A stretch of 64,000 nucleotides of DNA from Bryobacteraceae bacterium (GTDB taxonomy: Bacteria > Acidobacteriota > Terriglobia > Bryobacterales > Bryobacteraceae): positions 62,001 through 126,000 of the forward strand of contig JANWVY010000004.1 in NCBI GenBank assembly GCA_025056455.1, given 5' to 3'. A program made the translations under genes and the position numbers. The notes below the pieces were generated by a model that ran no database searches, was not told the origin of the DNA, and saw only the letters and a list, made by a program, of their open reading frames with translations. Shown here piece after piece: positions 9,674-18,027 of the stretch; the stretch's first letter is position 1; each line of letters starts with the position of its first letter.

Positions 9674-10312
9674 ATGAATGCTATGAGGATCAGTGTGCTT
9701 TGCGCCGCTTGCTTGCCGCTCGGTTTGCTGGCGCAAAGCTGGGAGATTGGTGGCGTTGGCGGTGGAGGGTTTTATACCACTCAACAAGTGGTCCGCGGCA
9801 GTGCCAAGGCCGACGCTGGTTTCGCTCCAGGCTATGCAGCTGGCTTCGTGCTAGGGCAACAGATGGGGCGCAGCTGGGGAGGCGAGATCCGGTATACCTT
9901 CCAAAGCAATGAAGCGGAACTAAAGGCGGGAGGCGCGAAGGCGAGGTTTGGCGCCCAGTCGCATACGGTCCACTACGATTTTCTCCTCCACTTCAGCCCA
10001 TCCGGTTCGAGAGTGAGACCGTATCTCTCATTTGGAGCTGGCATCAAGCACTACCGCGGCACGGGAACCGAGACGGTGACGCAAAACCTGTCGGAATTCG
10101 CGTTGCTAACCAAAACCCGGGACACGACGCCGGTGGCGGTGTTCGGGGTCGGCGTCAAAGTAAAAGTGGGAGAAAAATCGAGCCTGCGGATCGAAGTGAA
10201 GGATTTTGTGAGTCCTGTGCCAACGAAGATCATTACCCCCAACCGGGGCGCGAGTCTTTCGGGCTGGCTGCACAATTTCGTCCCCATGTTTGGCGTTTCC
10301 TACGTCTTCTGA
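9674..10312 (+). CDS. Outer-membrane beta-barrel protein
   Basis: 212 residues with a cleavable signal (ISVLCAACLPLGLLAQ) and alternating hydrophobic/polar strands consistent with an 8-stranded barrel of the OmpW/OmpA-N type (e.g. WGGEIRYTFQSNEAELKAGG; RVRPYLSFGAGIKHYRG). The chain ends in Phe (FGVSYVF), the usual recognition signal for barrel insertion. It lies 59 bp before the decahaem cytochrome gene on the same strand and may share its transcript, but its size makes it an unlikely cytochrome sheath. Probably structural or a small-molecule channel; the specific function cannot be read. Confidence 0.75.
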   Translation: MNAMRISVLCAACLPLGLLAQSWEIGGVGGGGFYTTQQVVRGSAKADAGFAPGYAAGFVLGQQMGRSWGGEIRYTFQSNEAELKAGGAKARFGAQSHTVHYDFLLHFSPSGSRVRPYLSFGAGIKHYRGTGTETVTQNLSEFALLTKTRDTTPVAVFGVGVKVKVGEKSSLRIEVKDFVSPVPTKIITPNRGASLSGWLHNFVPMFGVSYVF

Positions 10313-10371
10313 TCTTGCGGTTCGTTTTTTCGCCCAGCCACGCATATACTGTGTAACAGTGGGAGTGGGTT

Positions 10372-11340
10372 TTGGGATTCCGCATTCTTGCCTTTCTGAT
10401 GAGCGGGCTCTGTCCTTTGCTGGGGCAGAGCCCGCAGCCGTCTTTGCCGAAATCTCTCGCTGAAGCCGTCGCAGCCGCTAGCCCCACAGGCTTTGTCGGC
10501 AGTTCGGTTTGCCGCATCTGCCATCCCGACGTTTGGCAAAGTTTCTTCCGAAATCCGCACTATAAGAGCCTAGCCTCTGGCAAGTCTGAGCCCGAGAATA
10601 CGGGCTGCGAGAGTTGCCACGGGCCGGCCAAAGGCCATGTAGAAGCGCAAGGCGGAAAGACGACCATTCCGGTTGCCTTTTCCCTGCTGAGTCCCGCAAA
10701 AACGCTCGATACCTGTCTTCGCTGTCACGGAAAGGATCTCAGCCGCATTGACATTCGCCGCTCCTCTCACTCGCAAGCAGAAGTGGCTTGCGCCCACTGC
10801 CACTCGATTCACAAATCGACCACACAAAAGTTTCTCCTTGCCAGAGATCAACGTGATCTTTGTTATGGCTGTCACGGCAATGTGCGGGTGCAGTTTGCGA
10901 TGCCGTTCAAACACCGTGTCAACGAAGGTTTTATGAATTGCACAGACTGCCATAACCCGCATGGGGCGCCGGCGGCAACCTGGCGTATGGGTGTTCGGCC
11001 CAGGATGGTGGCGCAGGCTCTGGCAAACGAGGAGCCGTGTTTGAAGTGTCACACTGACAAACGCGGCCCGTTTGCCTTTGAGCATCCTGCTGTGCGCGTC
11101 GATGGTTGCGAGAGTTGTCACCATCCGCACGGATCCACCAACGCCAAGCTTCTCCGGCGACCTGCTGTCTTTACGACTTGTCTCGAGTGCCATACGGGCG
11201 GGGGAACCTTTGGACGGCAAGCGGATGGAATCGCTCAACAGTCGCCGACCCACGACATGCGAAACCCGCGGTACCAAAACTGCACGGCCTGTCACGTTCG
11301 GATTCACGGTTCTAACGCCGACCGGCTGTTTCTGAGGTGA
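10372..11340 (+). CDS. Periplasmic decahaem c-type cytochrome, MtrA/DmsE type
   Basis: Electron-carrying subunit of an outer-membrane conduit. Ten CxxCH haem-binding motifs are visible in order: CRICH, CESCH, CLRCH, CAHCH, CYGCH, CTDCH, CLKCH, CESCH, CLECH and CTACH. The family (MtrA, PioA, DmsE) has exactly this count and size (about 320 residues). The start is TTG 10372, preceded by GGGAG at a spacing of 6 nt and giving the signal FRILAFLMSGLCPLLGQS; the next in-frame ATG (10399) would cut the signal. Four bases separate it from the barrel gene that follows. In characterised systems the cytochrome threads into the barrel and passes electrons to or from extracellular oxidants or reductants; direction and partner here are unknown. 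Confidence 0.92.
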   Translation: MGFRILAFLMSGLCPLLGQSPQPSLPKSLAEAVAAASPTGFVGSSVCRICHPDVWQSFFRNPHYKSLASGKSEPENTGCESCHGPAKGHVEAQGGKTTIPVAFSLLSPAKTLDTCLRCHGKDLSRIDIRRSSHSQAEVACAHCHSIHKSTTQKFLLARDQRDLCYGCHGNVRVQFAMPFKHRVNEGFMNCTDCHNPHGAPAATWRMGVRPRMVAQALANEEPCLKCHTDKRGPFAFEHPAVRVDGCESCHHPHGSTNAKLLRRPAVFTTCLECHTGGGTFGRQADGIAQQSPTHDMRNPRYQNCTACHVRIHGSNADRLFLR

Positions 11341-11344
11341 GCTC

Positions 11345-13342
11345 ATGCGAAAGGGAGTTCTGTTTCTACTTCTTCCGCTCCTAGCTCCCGGACAGCCCAC
11401 CGTTGCTCCGACTGACGCGGCGGCTGGTTCCGTGCGAGGAGAAAACGTAGGCGGTTACAACGTTGTCAATCACTTTGAATTGGGCTACCGCTTCCGATCG
11501 GTTGAGGGTAACTTGGGGAAGTACCGCAGTGATGTCAATTTTGGGAACGGGATTCGTCTGTTAGGCAGTGAATTCCGGGCAAACTCTCGGGAGGGCCAGG
11601 GAAAATTTTTCGATGAGTTCACGCTCAATACGCAGGGCTTGGGAAACGACCCTTATCAATCCTCTGTTTTGCGCCTCGAAAAAAACCGCATCTACCGTTA
11701 TGATCTGCACTGGCGATTAAACGAATATTTCAACCCGGCACTTACCATCGCCAACGGGCTTCACCGGATGGATACGAGCCGGCGTTTCCAGGACCATGAT
11801 TTCTTCCTCTTTCCGCAATCCCGGTTCAAGCTGATTGCTGGCCATACACGCTACTGGCAAAGTGGTCCGGCGCTGTCGACGTTTCAAGCCTTTGACTCGC
11901 GCGGAGACGAATTCCCGCTTTTGGCTGATATCCGTCGCGGAAGAAAAGAATACCGCTTGGGCGGAGAAGCCGCCTTGGCCGGTTTTACCTTCCATGTTCT
12001 GCGAGGCTGGGACCACTTTCGAGAAGACACCCCGTTCAACGTCGACCAGTTGGAGCCAGGAGCCAACCCGGCTGACAACACCACGCTGAGACGCTTCCGG
12101 CGGACCGAACCATATCAAGGAGACAGTCCCTACTGGCGGCTTGCTCTGGTTCGAAACTCCAAAGTTTTTTCGATGAATGCACGGTACACGGCGGTGGCCG
12201 GGCGACGGGATTTCGCCTTGGATGAGACGGCCGTCGGAACGGATCGTCTCGGCGCAGCGCGAAACCGCCAGATTCTCGTGACCGGAACAGGAAGCCGCCC
12301 GGTGACTTCGGGGAATCTAAATCTGGTCTGGACACCGCTTGCTCGGCTCACCCTATCCAACCACAGCGCCTACCACAACACGCGGATGAATGGCCAGGCA
12401 AGCCTTCAAGAACTTGAAAACAGCCAGTCGAGTTTTGCAATCCTGAATTTCCAATTCCTCGGTATCCGAGCCATTTCGAACTTAACTGATGCGACCGTGG
12501 CGCTCACTAAGAAGGTCAACCTCTATGCGGGCTACCACTTTTCAGACCGCCGGATTCGGTCGCGGGAGGGCGAGCAGGTGGGCTCTTTCAGCGACGTATT
12601 CTCATCTGAGCAAAGCAACCGGTTACATGCTGGTCTGGGCGGCGTGCGCTTGCGCCCGGTCAAGCCGTTGTTCCTTCAGTTTGACGTGGAGCTGGGCAGG
12701 GCCAACCAACCCTTTACGCCCATCTCAGAGAAAAACTACCACTCCTTCAACGCTCGAGTGCAATGGAGGGCCCGGACGGTTCAGCTTTCTGCGCTCACCC
12801 GGACGTTGTACAACGTCAACTCAACGAACTTCGTTTTCTTCAGCTCGCGCTCTCGCCACTATGCGTATGACGGGGTGTGGAATCTGAATAATCGCTTCTC
12901 TGTCGAGGCGGGTTACTCCAAGCTGCACCTCGACACGCAGGGCGCCCTGGCCTACTTTGCCGCTTCGCGCCGGATTGAGGACCAAAACTCTCTTTACGTG
13001 AGTAATCTTCATACCGGGCATCTGGCGGCCAGACTCGTCCTGGCGAAACGCTTCGACCTGTCTTTGGGCTACTCGATTGTTCGAGACACCGGCGACGGAC
13101 GGCCCGCTCCCTCTTTACCGTTGACCTCGATCCGCAACGACGCGCGCGAAGCGTTCGCCCTGGTACAAGTCTTTCCACTCCGTTATCAATCGCCGCTGGC
13201 GCGGCTGTCGGTGAAAATCCGGTCCAACCTAGGCTGGAATTTTGGATACCAATACTACGGCTACCGGGAGGACTTTTTGCAACTGACCGGTCAAAACTAC
13301 CGGGCGCACACCGGGTTTTCGAGCCTACTATGGTCTTTCTAG
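11345..13342 (+). CDS. Large outer-membrane barrel, MtrB/PioB-like sheath for the decahaem cytochrome
   Basis: 665 residues with a short signal (VLFLLLPLLAPGQP), then a long run of amphipathic strands full of Tyr, Arg and Asn, ending in Phe (SSLLWSF) as barrel proteins do. Its size and its position right after a decahaem cytochrome match the MtrA-MtrB arrangement. I found no cysteine in the whole chain; Shewanella MtrB carries an N-terminal CxxC, so this is a PioB-like or divergent member. A GAGGTGAG ribosome site precedes ATG 11345. The alternative is an unrelated large porin, but the 4-bp spacing to the cytochrome argues for a joint complex. No MtrC/OmcA-like surface cytochrome is encoded here. 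Confidence 0.75.
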   Translation: MRKGVLFLLLPLLAPGQPTVAPTDAAAGSVRGENVGGYNVVNHFELGYRFRSVEGNLGKYRSDVNFGNGIRLLGSEFRANSREGQGKFFDEFTLNTQGLGNDPYQSSVLRLEKNRIYRYDLHWRLNEYFNPALTIANGLHRMDTSRRFQDHDFFLFPQSRFKLIAGHTRYWQSGPALSTFQAFDSRGDEFPLLADIRRGRKEYRLGGEAALAGFTFHVLRGWDHFREDTPFNVDQLEPGANPADNTTLRRFRRTEPYQGDSPYWRLALVRNSKVFSMNARYTAVAGRRDFALDETAVGTDRLGAARNRQILVTGTGSRPVTSGNLNLVWTPLARLTLSNHSAYHNTRMNGQASLQELENSQSSFAILNFQFLGIRAISNLTDATVALTKKVNLYAGYHFSDRRIRSREGEQVGSFSDVFSSEQSNRLHAGLGGVRLRPVKPLFLQFDVELGRANQPFTPISEKNYHSFNARVQWRARTVQLSALTRTLYNVNSTNFVFFSSRSRHYAYDGVWNLNNRFSVEAGYSKLHLDTQGALAYFAASRRIEDQNSLYVSNLHTGHLAARLVLAKRFDLSLGYSIVRDTGDGRPAPSLPLTSIRNDAREAFALVQVFPLRYQSPLARLSVKIRSNLGWNFGYQYYGYREDFLQLTGQNYRAHTGFSSLLWSF

Positions 13343-13362
13343 CGAACTAACGTGAGGGTCTC

Positions 13363-13671
13363 ATGATCCAGCCAAGCACGTTCAACATCACAACGCTTTG
13401 TATGCTTGGTTTGACCGCGTGGATTTTCTGGATGCGACACCGCACGCCGCTTGAGAACAACTGGCCCCTCTTCTATTACGTCGCCCTGGTGGTTTATTCC
13501 AAGAAATTTGAGGATGCCATCGATCCGACCGTGCTGTTGCTCACAGTTGTGATGGCGCTGCTACTGCGATTTGAGTTTCTTGGCCCACGCGCCTTAGCGG
13601 TCATCAAGGTCTTCGAATCTTTGGGGCTCATTTATGTTATGGTGCGCTGCTTTAGCCTCGTGTACGGCTAA
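13363..13671 (+). CDS. Small membrane protein downstream of the cytochrome-barrel pair
   Basis: 102 residues with about three hydrophobic segments (TLCMLGLTAWIFWM; WPLFYYVALVVYS; TVLLLTVVMALLLRF) and no recognised motif or cysteine-rich site. It starts 20 bp after the barrel gene with a GAGGG ribosome site and is the last gene of that run, ending 2 bp before the convergent rhodanese stop. Co-transcription suggests an accessory role to the conduit, for instance in the inner membrane, but this is inference from position only. Confidence 0.7.
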   Translation: MIQPSTFNITTLCMLGLTAWIFWMRHRTPLENNWPLFYYVALVVYSKKFEDAIDPTVLLLTVVMALLLRFEFLGPRALAVIKVFESLGLIYVMVRCFSLVYG

Positions 13672-13673
13672 AT

Positions 13674-14036
13674 TCAAGGTTTCGCAACTGGCATTCCCGC
13701 TTCGGTCCAAGCGCGCCAACCTCCCGCTAGGGAAAAAACATTCGTGTAACCCATTTTTTGCAGGTTGTCAGCGGCAAGAGCGGAGCGAAACCCCCCGCCG
13801 CAGTAGAGAACCAGTAGGGCCTGTTTGTCGGGGACGGTTTTCTCGATATCCCGTTCGATAATGCCTTTCGACAGATGAATGGCCCCTGCGGCATGCCCGT
13901 CGGCCCATTCCCGGTCTTCGCGGACATCAACGAGAATCGCCTCGCCCGAGAGTTTGCGATAGCCCTCGATGTCAATTTCGCGGATGCGCGTTTTCGCATC
14001 GTTCACAAGGGCCAAAAACGCTTCGTCGTGTTTCAT
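13674..14036 (-). CDS. Single-domain rhodanese-like sulfurtransferase
   Basis: 120 residues forming one rhodanese domain: AILVDVREDREWADGHAAGA, then the active loop CGGGFRS with Cys about residue 79, and a closing GYTNVFSLAGGWRAW. Such proteins (GlpE/PspE-like) move sulfane sulfur to thiols or proteins; it has no signal peptide, so it acts in the cytoplasm. It lies 57 bp downstream of murA on the same strand and may be transcribed with it. The physiological acceptor cannot be inferred. Confidence 0.9.
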   Translation of the reverse strand: MKHDEAFLALVNDAKTRIREIDIEGYRKLSGEAILVDVREDREWADGHAAGAIHLSKGIIERDIEKTVPDKQALLVLYCGGGFRSALAADNLQKMGYTNVFSLAGGWRAWTEAGMPVAKP

Positions 14037-14093
14037 GATTTTCCTTTCGGAGCGGTTGAAGAATTTCAGAGGGTTTGCCAGCCGAGGCGCCGG

Positions 14094-15344
14094 TCACACT
14101 CTCTGGATGCGTGCGCCCAACGCGGCTAGCTTTTTTTCAATTTTCTCGTAGCCACGGTCTAGGTGGTAGATGCGGTCAACCACAGTTCTACCTCGCGCCA
14201 CTAAGCCAGCGAGAACCAGAGAGGCGCTCGCGCGCAGGTCGGAGGACATTACTTCTGCTCCGCTTAACTGGCGCGGACCGGCCACAATAGCCTGCCGGCC
14301 TTCCAGGCGGATATTGGCGCCCATGCGCATGAGTTCCGGGGCATGCATAAAGCGATTCTCGAAAATGGTTTCGGTGATAATGGAAATCCCCTCGGCTTGA
14401 GTCATCAGGGCCATGTACTGCGCTTGGAGATCGGTGGGGAAGCCAGGATGCTCTTCGGTGGTGACATCGGCCGAACGGAGGTTGGCGCCGCGGACGCGAA
14501 GTGTATTCTCCTCCGGGCGGTCAACCATCACGCCAACTTGAGACAGTTTTGCCAGCAGGGCTTCCAAGTGCGATGGCTCACAGCCTTTTACGCGGACGTC
14601 CCCACCCGTGATTGCTGCAGCCAAAAGGAATGTTCCCGCCTCGATCCGATCCGGAATAATTGTGTGCTCGGCGCCACGGAGAGTCTGGACGCCCTCGATT
14701 CGGATGGTGGAGGTCCCGGCGCCTTCAATACGAGCTCCCATTTTCACCAAGAGCTCAGCCAAATCTTTTACCTCTGGTTCCCGGGCGGCGTTGTTGAGAA
14801 TGGTGGTGCCCCGGGCCAGCACGGCGGCCATCATCAAGTCTTCCGTGCCCGTTACGGTGATTCGGTCGAAATGAATCGATTTTCCGGCTAAGCCGTCGGG
14901 AGCCACAGCTTCAATATATCCGTGGCTTTGTGTAATCCGAGCGCCAAGCTGCTCGAGGCCCGAGACATGCAAATTAATAGGGCGTGCGCCAATGGCGCAG
15001 CCACCGGGCAGAGAAACGCGGGCCCGACCGCACCGCGCTACCAAGGGGCCCAAGACGAGGCTCGAGGCGCGCATGGTCTTGACCAAATCATAGGGCGCCT
15101 CGGGAACGAGAATTTGCTGCGCCTGCACCCGCACGGCGCCTTGCTCCACTTCCACGGTCGCACCGATTGAGCGCAACAGCTGGACCATGGTTTGAATGTC
15201 CTTGACGGCGGGAATACGGTGAAGAATCACCGGTTCTTCGGTTAGCAGGGCCGCAGCGAGGGTCGGCAAGGCAGAGTTCTTCGCTCCGCTAATCCAAACC
15301 TCTCCATGAAGTTCTTCCCCTCCCTGGATGATGAAGCGTTGCAT
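14094..15344 (-). CDS. murA: UDP-N-acetylglucosamine 1-carboxyvinyltransferase MurA
   Basis: First committed step of peptidoglycan synthesis: transfers enolpyruvate from PEP to UDP-GlcNAc. Length 416 and the full EPSP-synthase-like repeat fold are present. The catalytic cysteine lies in the loop [12 protein letters not shown] (Cys about 116), so it should be of the fosfomycin-sensitive Cys type rather than the Asp type. The N-terminal [12 protein letters not shown] binds substrate. The start is 3 bp after the murQ stop, so recycling and synthesis of muramic acid are linked in one operon (murQ-murA-rhodanese). Confidence 0.97.
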   Translation of the reverse strand: MQRFIIQGGEELHGEVWISGAKNSALPTLAAALLTEEPVILHRIPAVKDIQTMVQLLRSIGATVEVEQGAVRVQAQQILVPEAPYDLVKTMRASSLVLGPLVARCGRARVSLPGGCAIGARPINLHVSGLEQLGARITQSHGYIEAVAPDGLAGKSIHFDRITVTGTEDLMMAAVLARGTTILNNAAREPEVKDLAELLVKMGARIEGAGTSTIRIEGVQTLRGAEHTIIPDRIEAGTFLLAAAITGGDVRVKGCEPSHLEALLAKLSQVGVMVDRPEENTLRVRGANLRSADVTTEEHPGFPTDLQAQYMALMTQAEGISIITETIFENRFMHAPELMRMGANIRLEGRQAIVAGPRQLSGAEVMSSDLRASASLVLAGLVARGRTVVDRIYHLDRGYEKIEKKLAALGARIQRV

Positions 15345-15347
15345 GGC

Positions 15348-16274
15348 CTACCGGTTTCCCCCTGTGTCCGAGGTGGTTGAGTCATCCGGAGGAATCAAGC
15401 GAGCTAGCACGTTGCCGCAAGCAGCAAGGCGTTGTTCTGCTTCCGCCCGGCTCACGCCAAGCCTTGCCATCACGATGGCGACCCGTACGTTCCTGCCCGC
15501 TTGCTCGAGTAGTTCGGCAGCCTGGTGACGGTTGACGCCGCCAGCCTCCATCACAATTCGTTGAGCCCGGTCGAGCAGCTTGGAATTTTTCGGCTGGACG
15601 TTGACCATGAGATTGCCGAACGTGTAGCCGAGGCGGATCATGACGCCTGTGGAAAGCATATTCAAAACCAGCTTCGTAGCCGTTCCAGCCTTCATCCGGG
15701 TGGATCCAGTAATGACCTCGGGACCGGTGAGAGGCGTGATGGCAATGGAGACCAGCTCGGAAAGAGCGGAAGCCGGCACACAGCTAATCCCGATGGTAAG
15801 GCAACGCATCTGCTGTGCCTCTGTAATGGCGCCAAGCACATACGGGGTGCGGCCACTGGCGGCAATCCCGCACAGGACATCGCCGTGCCGGAAGCCGGCC
15901 GCAAGCAGGTCCCGGACACCGGTTTGCGGATCATCCTCGCTCGCTTCCGAGGCTTTCGCCAGCGCCGCGGGGCCCCCGGCAAGAACCGCCTGCACTAAGT
16001 CAGGAGGACAACCGTAGGTGGGCGGACATTCTGCCGCATCCAGCACGCCCAGCCGCCCGCTTGTTCCCGCACCCAAATAGAATAATCGGCCGCCCGCGCG
16101 AAGCGCCGATGCGGTGCGTTCGACCGCCTCAGCCACTGCGGGCAAGACCTGCGCCACCGCTACCGCTACCGTTTGATCCTCCCGGTTGATGAGGCGAAGC
16201 ATCTCCAGTGTGGGCAACCGGTCGATCTGCTGGGTGAGAGGGTTTCGCTGTTCTGTGAGCAGGTGATCTAACAT
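15348..16274 (-). CDS. murQ: N-acetylmuramic acid 6-phosphate etherase MurQ
   Basis: Cleaves the D-lactyl ether of MurNAc-6-phosphate to give GlcNAc-6-phosphate, a step of cell-wall recycling. The SIS-domain phosphosugar signature is clear (YLGAGTSGRLGVLDAAECPP, about residues 66-85; later GSTRMKAGTATKLVLNML). 308 residues is normal. CAGGAGC sits 6 nt before the ATG. First gene of a minus-strand unit with murA. Neither an AmgK/MurU bypass nor a MurP transporter is nearby, so the source of MurNAc-6-P is not shown here. Confidence 0.96.
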   Translation of the reverse strand: MLDHLLTEQRNPLTQQIDRLPTLEMLRLINREDQTVAVAVAQVLPAVAEAVERTASALRAGGRLFYLGAGTSGRLGVLDAAECPPTYGCPPDLVQAVLAGGPAALAKASEASEDDPQTGVRDLLAAGFRHGDVLCGIAASGRTPYVLGAITEAQQMRCLTIGISCVPASALSELVSIAITPLTGPEVITGSTRMKAGTATKLVLNMLSTGVMIRLGYTFGNLMVNVQPKNSKLLDRAQRIVMEAGGVNRHQAAELLEQAGRNVRVAIVMARLGVSRAEAEQRLAACGNVLARLIPPDDSTTSDTGGNR

Positions 16275-16459
16275 GGGAAGCTCCTGAGCATCGCGGATGA
16301 GCGGTGTGCGGCTCTGGCCCTATTCTCGCAAGTTGGCGCCCAGGATGTCCTCCTTTTGCGGGGCAGAACCCACCCACAAGTGGACTTGCGAGGTTCAGTA
16401 CTTCCCCGACTGGCATTACTAAGGTATTCCCCCTCCTACAAATGAAATCATAAAAGTAC

Positions 16460-16489
16460 TTGACTCAACGTACCGGACGTCCTTAGACT
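16460..16489 (+). promoter_or_regulatory. Promoter for the PEP-CTERM gene
   Basis: TTGACT (16460-16465) and TAGACT (16484-16489) are separated by 18 bp, matching a housekeeping sigma promoter. Transcription would begin near 16496, directly before a strong hairpin, leaving a leader of about 60 nt up to ATG 16556. Confidence 0.5.
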
Positions 16490-16497
16490 AGGGAAGA

Positions 16498-16528
16498 GCA
16501 GAGACGCGGGAAACCTGTGTCGCTCTGC
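16498..16528 (+). promoter_or_regulatory. 5' leader hairpin upstream of the PEP-CTERM gene
   Basis: GCAGAG then ACGCGGG, an AAA loop, CCTGTGT, a two-base bulge and CTCTGC form a stem of 13 pairs (two or three G-U). It would occupy almost the first nucleotides of the transcript and leaves the GGAGG ribosome site (16546-16550) free. A 5'-end stabiliser is one reading; no known riboswitch was recognised. Confidence 0.4.
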
Positions 16529-16555
16529 GTCGTTGATTGCGTCTCGGAGGTTCGG

Positions 16556-17206
16556 ATGAAACTTTTCTTTTTGACTGCCTTGACGAGCCTTGGCTTGCAG
16601 GCAGCCACGATTACATTTGGTCCAATATCCCAAGCGGGCGGATATAACCCGGGCGAGCAGACTTCCTTCTCGCTAACGATCTCGCTGCCTCAGTTTAACC
16701 CCACCCTGGGTTTCCTCACTTCGGTCCAAATCTTGGTGGAAACCCAGATGAACCGCAGCGGCGACATGGTAAACAACGGGTCCAACGCCGCGCCGATGAG
16801 TTATTCCTACACTCTGGCTAGCATTAGCGTGACGGGCCTGGGAGTGAGCCATGTCCAAAACGGAAGTGTTGCGTTTACTTCAGGTGAGGTTTTTCCGTCG
16901 GTGCCAGGTAATGGTGGAACCCAGAACATCACCCCGCTCCAAGAATTTTCGAGCGGGACCTACATCCCTGCTCCGATTCTTTTCATTGGCTTCGGTAACG
17001 TGAATTACACAGTTGCAGGTTCTGCAATCCTGAATACCGGTTGTGGAAGTGGAAACTGCCAGACGAACATCGCCACCCTGATGGGCGCCCGAATGACGGT
17101 TACCTACACTTATGACCCAGCGGGTGGGGAAATCCCCGAGCCGACCACATTTGCTTTATTTGGACTTGGCTTGGCGGGATTGGGCCTTCTCAGGCGGCGG
17201 AGCTAA
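16556..17206 (+). CDS. PEP-CTERM sorting-domain protein
   Basis: Secreted protein of about 216 residues. The N-terminus is a signal peptide (LFFLTALTSLGLQA) and the C-terminus has the exosortase-type anchor: PEPTTFALFGLG, a hydrophobic helix and the basic end RRRS. The body is beta-rich and low in charge, with a possible disulfide pair in TGCGSGNCQT. The start is ATG 16556 because GGAGG lies 5 nt upstream; a longer frame to 16517 begins inside the leader hairpin. PEP-CTERM proteins are processed by exosortase in species making exopolysaccharide; the exosortase gene is not in this window. The function of the body is unknown. Confidence 0.88.
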   Translation: MKLFFLTALTSLGLQAATITFGPISQAGGYNPGEQTSFSLTISLPQFNPTLGFLTSVQILVETQMNRSGDMVNNGSNAAPMSYSYTLASISVTGLGVSHVQNGSVAFTSGEVFPSVPGNGGTQNITPLQEFSSGTYIPAPILFIGFGNVNYTVAGSAILNTGCGSGNCQTNIATLMGARMTVTYTYDPAGGEIPEPTTFALFGLGLAGLGLLRRRS

Positions 17207-17258
17207 CTCCATCTTTGTAAGGAGTATTTAACGCGGCTTCAAGCGGTTTTTGTGAAAT

Positions 17259-17300
17259 AAAACGACCGATGAGAGAGCTTCTCATCGGTCGTTTTTGTTT
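17259..17300 (+). terminator. Rho-independent terminator after the PEP-CTERM gene
   Basis: AAAACGACCGATGAG (17259-17273) pairs perfectly with CTCATCGGTCGTTTT (17281-17295), with a loop of about 7 nt and a T-rich tail. The A-rich 5' arm could let it work for the minus strand as well. Confidence 0.88.
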
Positions 17301-17411
17301 CGTTCATCGTGCTCGGTCTCGGGGCTCCCCTTCGCTCCAAGCCGCAGGTGGCAGGTCCGCAACCCGAACGGGCTTTCGAACGAAGGGGAGATTTTTAAGG
17401 ACGTGGTCGTC

Positions 17412-17735
17412 CTAGGCGCTGAACGAACTACCGCAGCCGCAAGTGGACTTGACGTTTGGGTTGTTAAACTTAAAGCCTGACCCTTCTAGGGTTTCGACGT
17501 AGTCAACCTCCGCTCCATCGAGATACAGCAAGCTGGCCTGGTCGACAAACACCTTCAAGCCGTTATAGTTGTACGTTTTGTCCAACAGGGAAGGGTTATT
17601 CTCAAAAGCCATGGAATAGCTGAAACCCGAGCAGCCTCCACCCACCACGGCGATCCTCAGCCCCGTCGGTTTGGGATCTTGAGCTTCCAGAATTTCCTTT
17701 ACCTTCTCCACGGCACGATCTGTGAGTTGAATCAT
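17412..17735 (-). CDS. A-type Fe-S cluster carrier, ErpA/IscA family
   Basis: 107-residue carrier that delivers Fe-S clusters to apo-proteins. The three invariant cysteines are present: Cys35 in GGGCSGFSY, and Cys99 and Cys101 in the C-terminal STCGCGSSF. The start is taken at the second ATG (17735), which begins the usual MIQLTDRAVEKVKEIL; the longer frame from 17762 would start upstream of or at the likely transcription start. A GAGGAG site lies 12-13 nt ahead. It stands alone, divergent from the ECF sigma gene. ErpA, IscA and SufA cannot be separated by eye. Confidence 0.9.
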   Translation of the reverse strand: MIQLTDRAVEKVKEILEAQDPKPTGLRIAVVGGGCSGFSYSMAFENNPSLLDKTYNYNGLKVFVDQASLLYLDGAEVDYVETLEGSGFKFNNPNVKSTCGCGSSFSA

Positions 17736-17762
17736 TGCAGTTGTTAAACTCCTCTCAATCAA

Positions 17763-17771
17763 ACTATATCA
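17763..17771 (-). promoter_or_regulatory. Extended -10 promoter for the Fe-S carrier gene
   Basis: On the minus strand TGATATAGT fits the extended -10 form TGnTATAnT, with no clear -35 box. Transcription would begin near 17756, about 20 nt before ATG 17735, leaving just room for the GAGGAG ribosome site. Confidence 0.42.
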
Positions 17772-17953
17772 AAAAGGCATGATTTGGAGAAGCAATCTAC
17801 AGGGAGGCCCTGCCTCGGCCCATTGTTCGGCGCTCGATCAGCTCGGTCTGCTCGAGTAAATCTTCTTTCCGGCATCCCTTGTCACCCTGTAGCTCGCTGC
17901 CCCCTTTGCAGGGCGTCCAGGACTTAGTGCAAAGGTCGCAAAGAGCGAATCTG

Positions 17954-17962
17954 TGATATCAT
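17954..17962 (+). promoter_or_regulatory. Extended -10 promoter for the ECF sigma gene
   Basis: TGATATCAT fits TGnTATnnT. A start near 17969 would give a leader of about 60 nt to ATG 18028 and rules out the GTG at 17953 as initiator. Confidence 0.38.
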
Positions 17963-18027
17963 ATGAGGCCGGTCGGTGTCCGCTGGCAGCGCCTGGGCGA
18001 AACCGGATCGCCACGGAATGCGTCGGT

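Noticed and set aside
10570-11400. 276-residue minus-strand reading frame
   Set aside because: Lies fully opposite the decahaem cytochrome gene; composition is the complement of CxxCH codons and it shows no domain.
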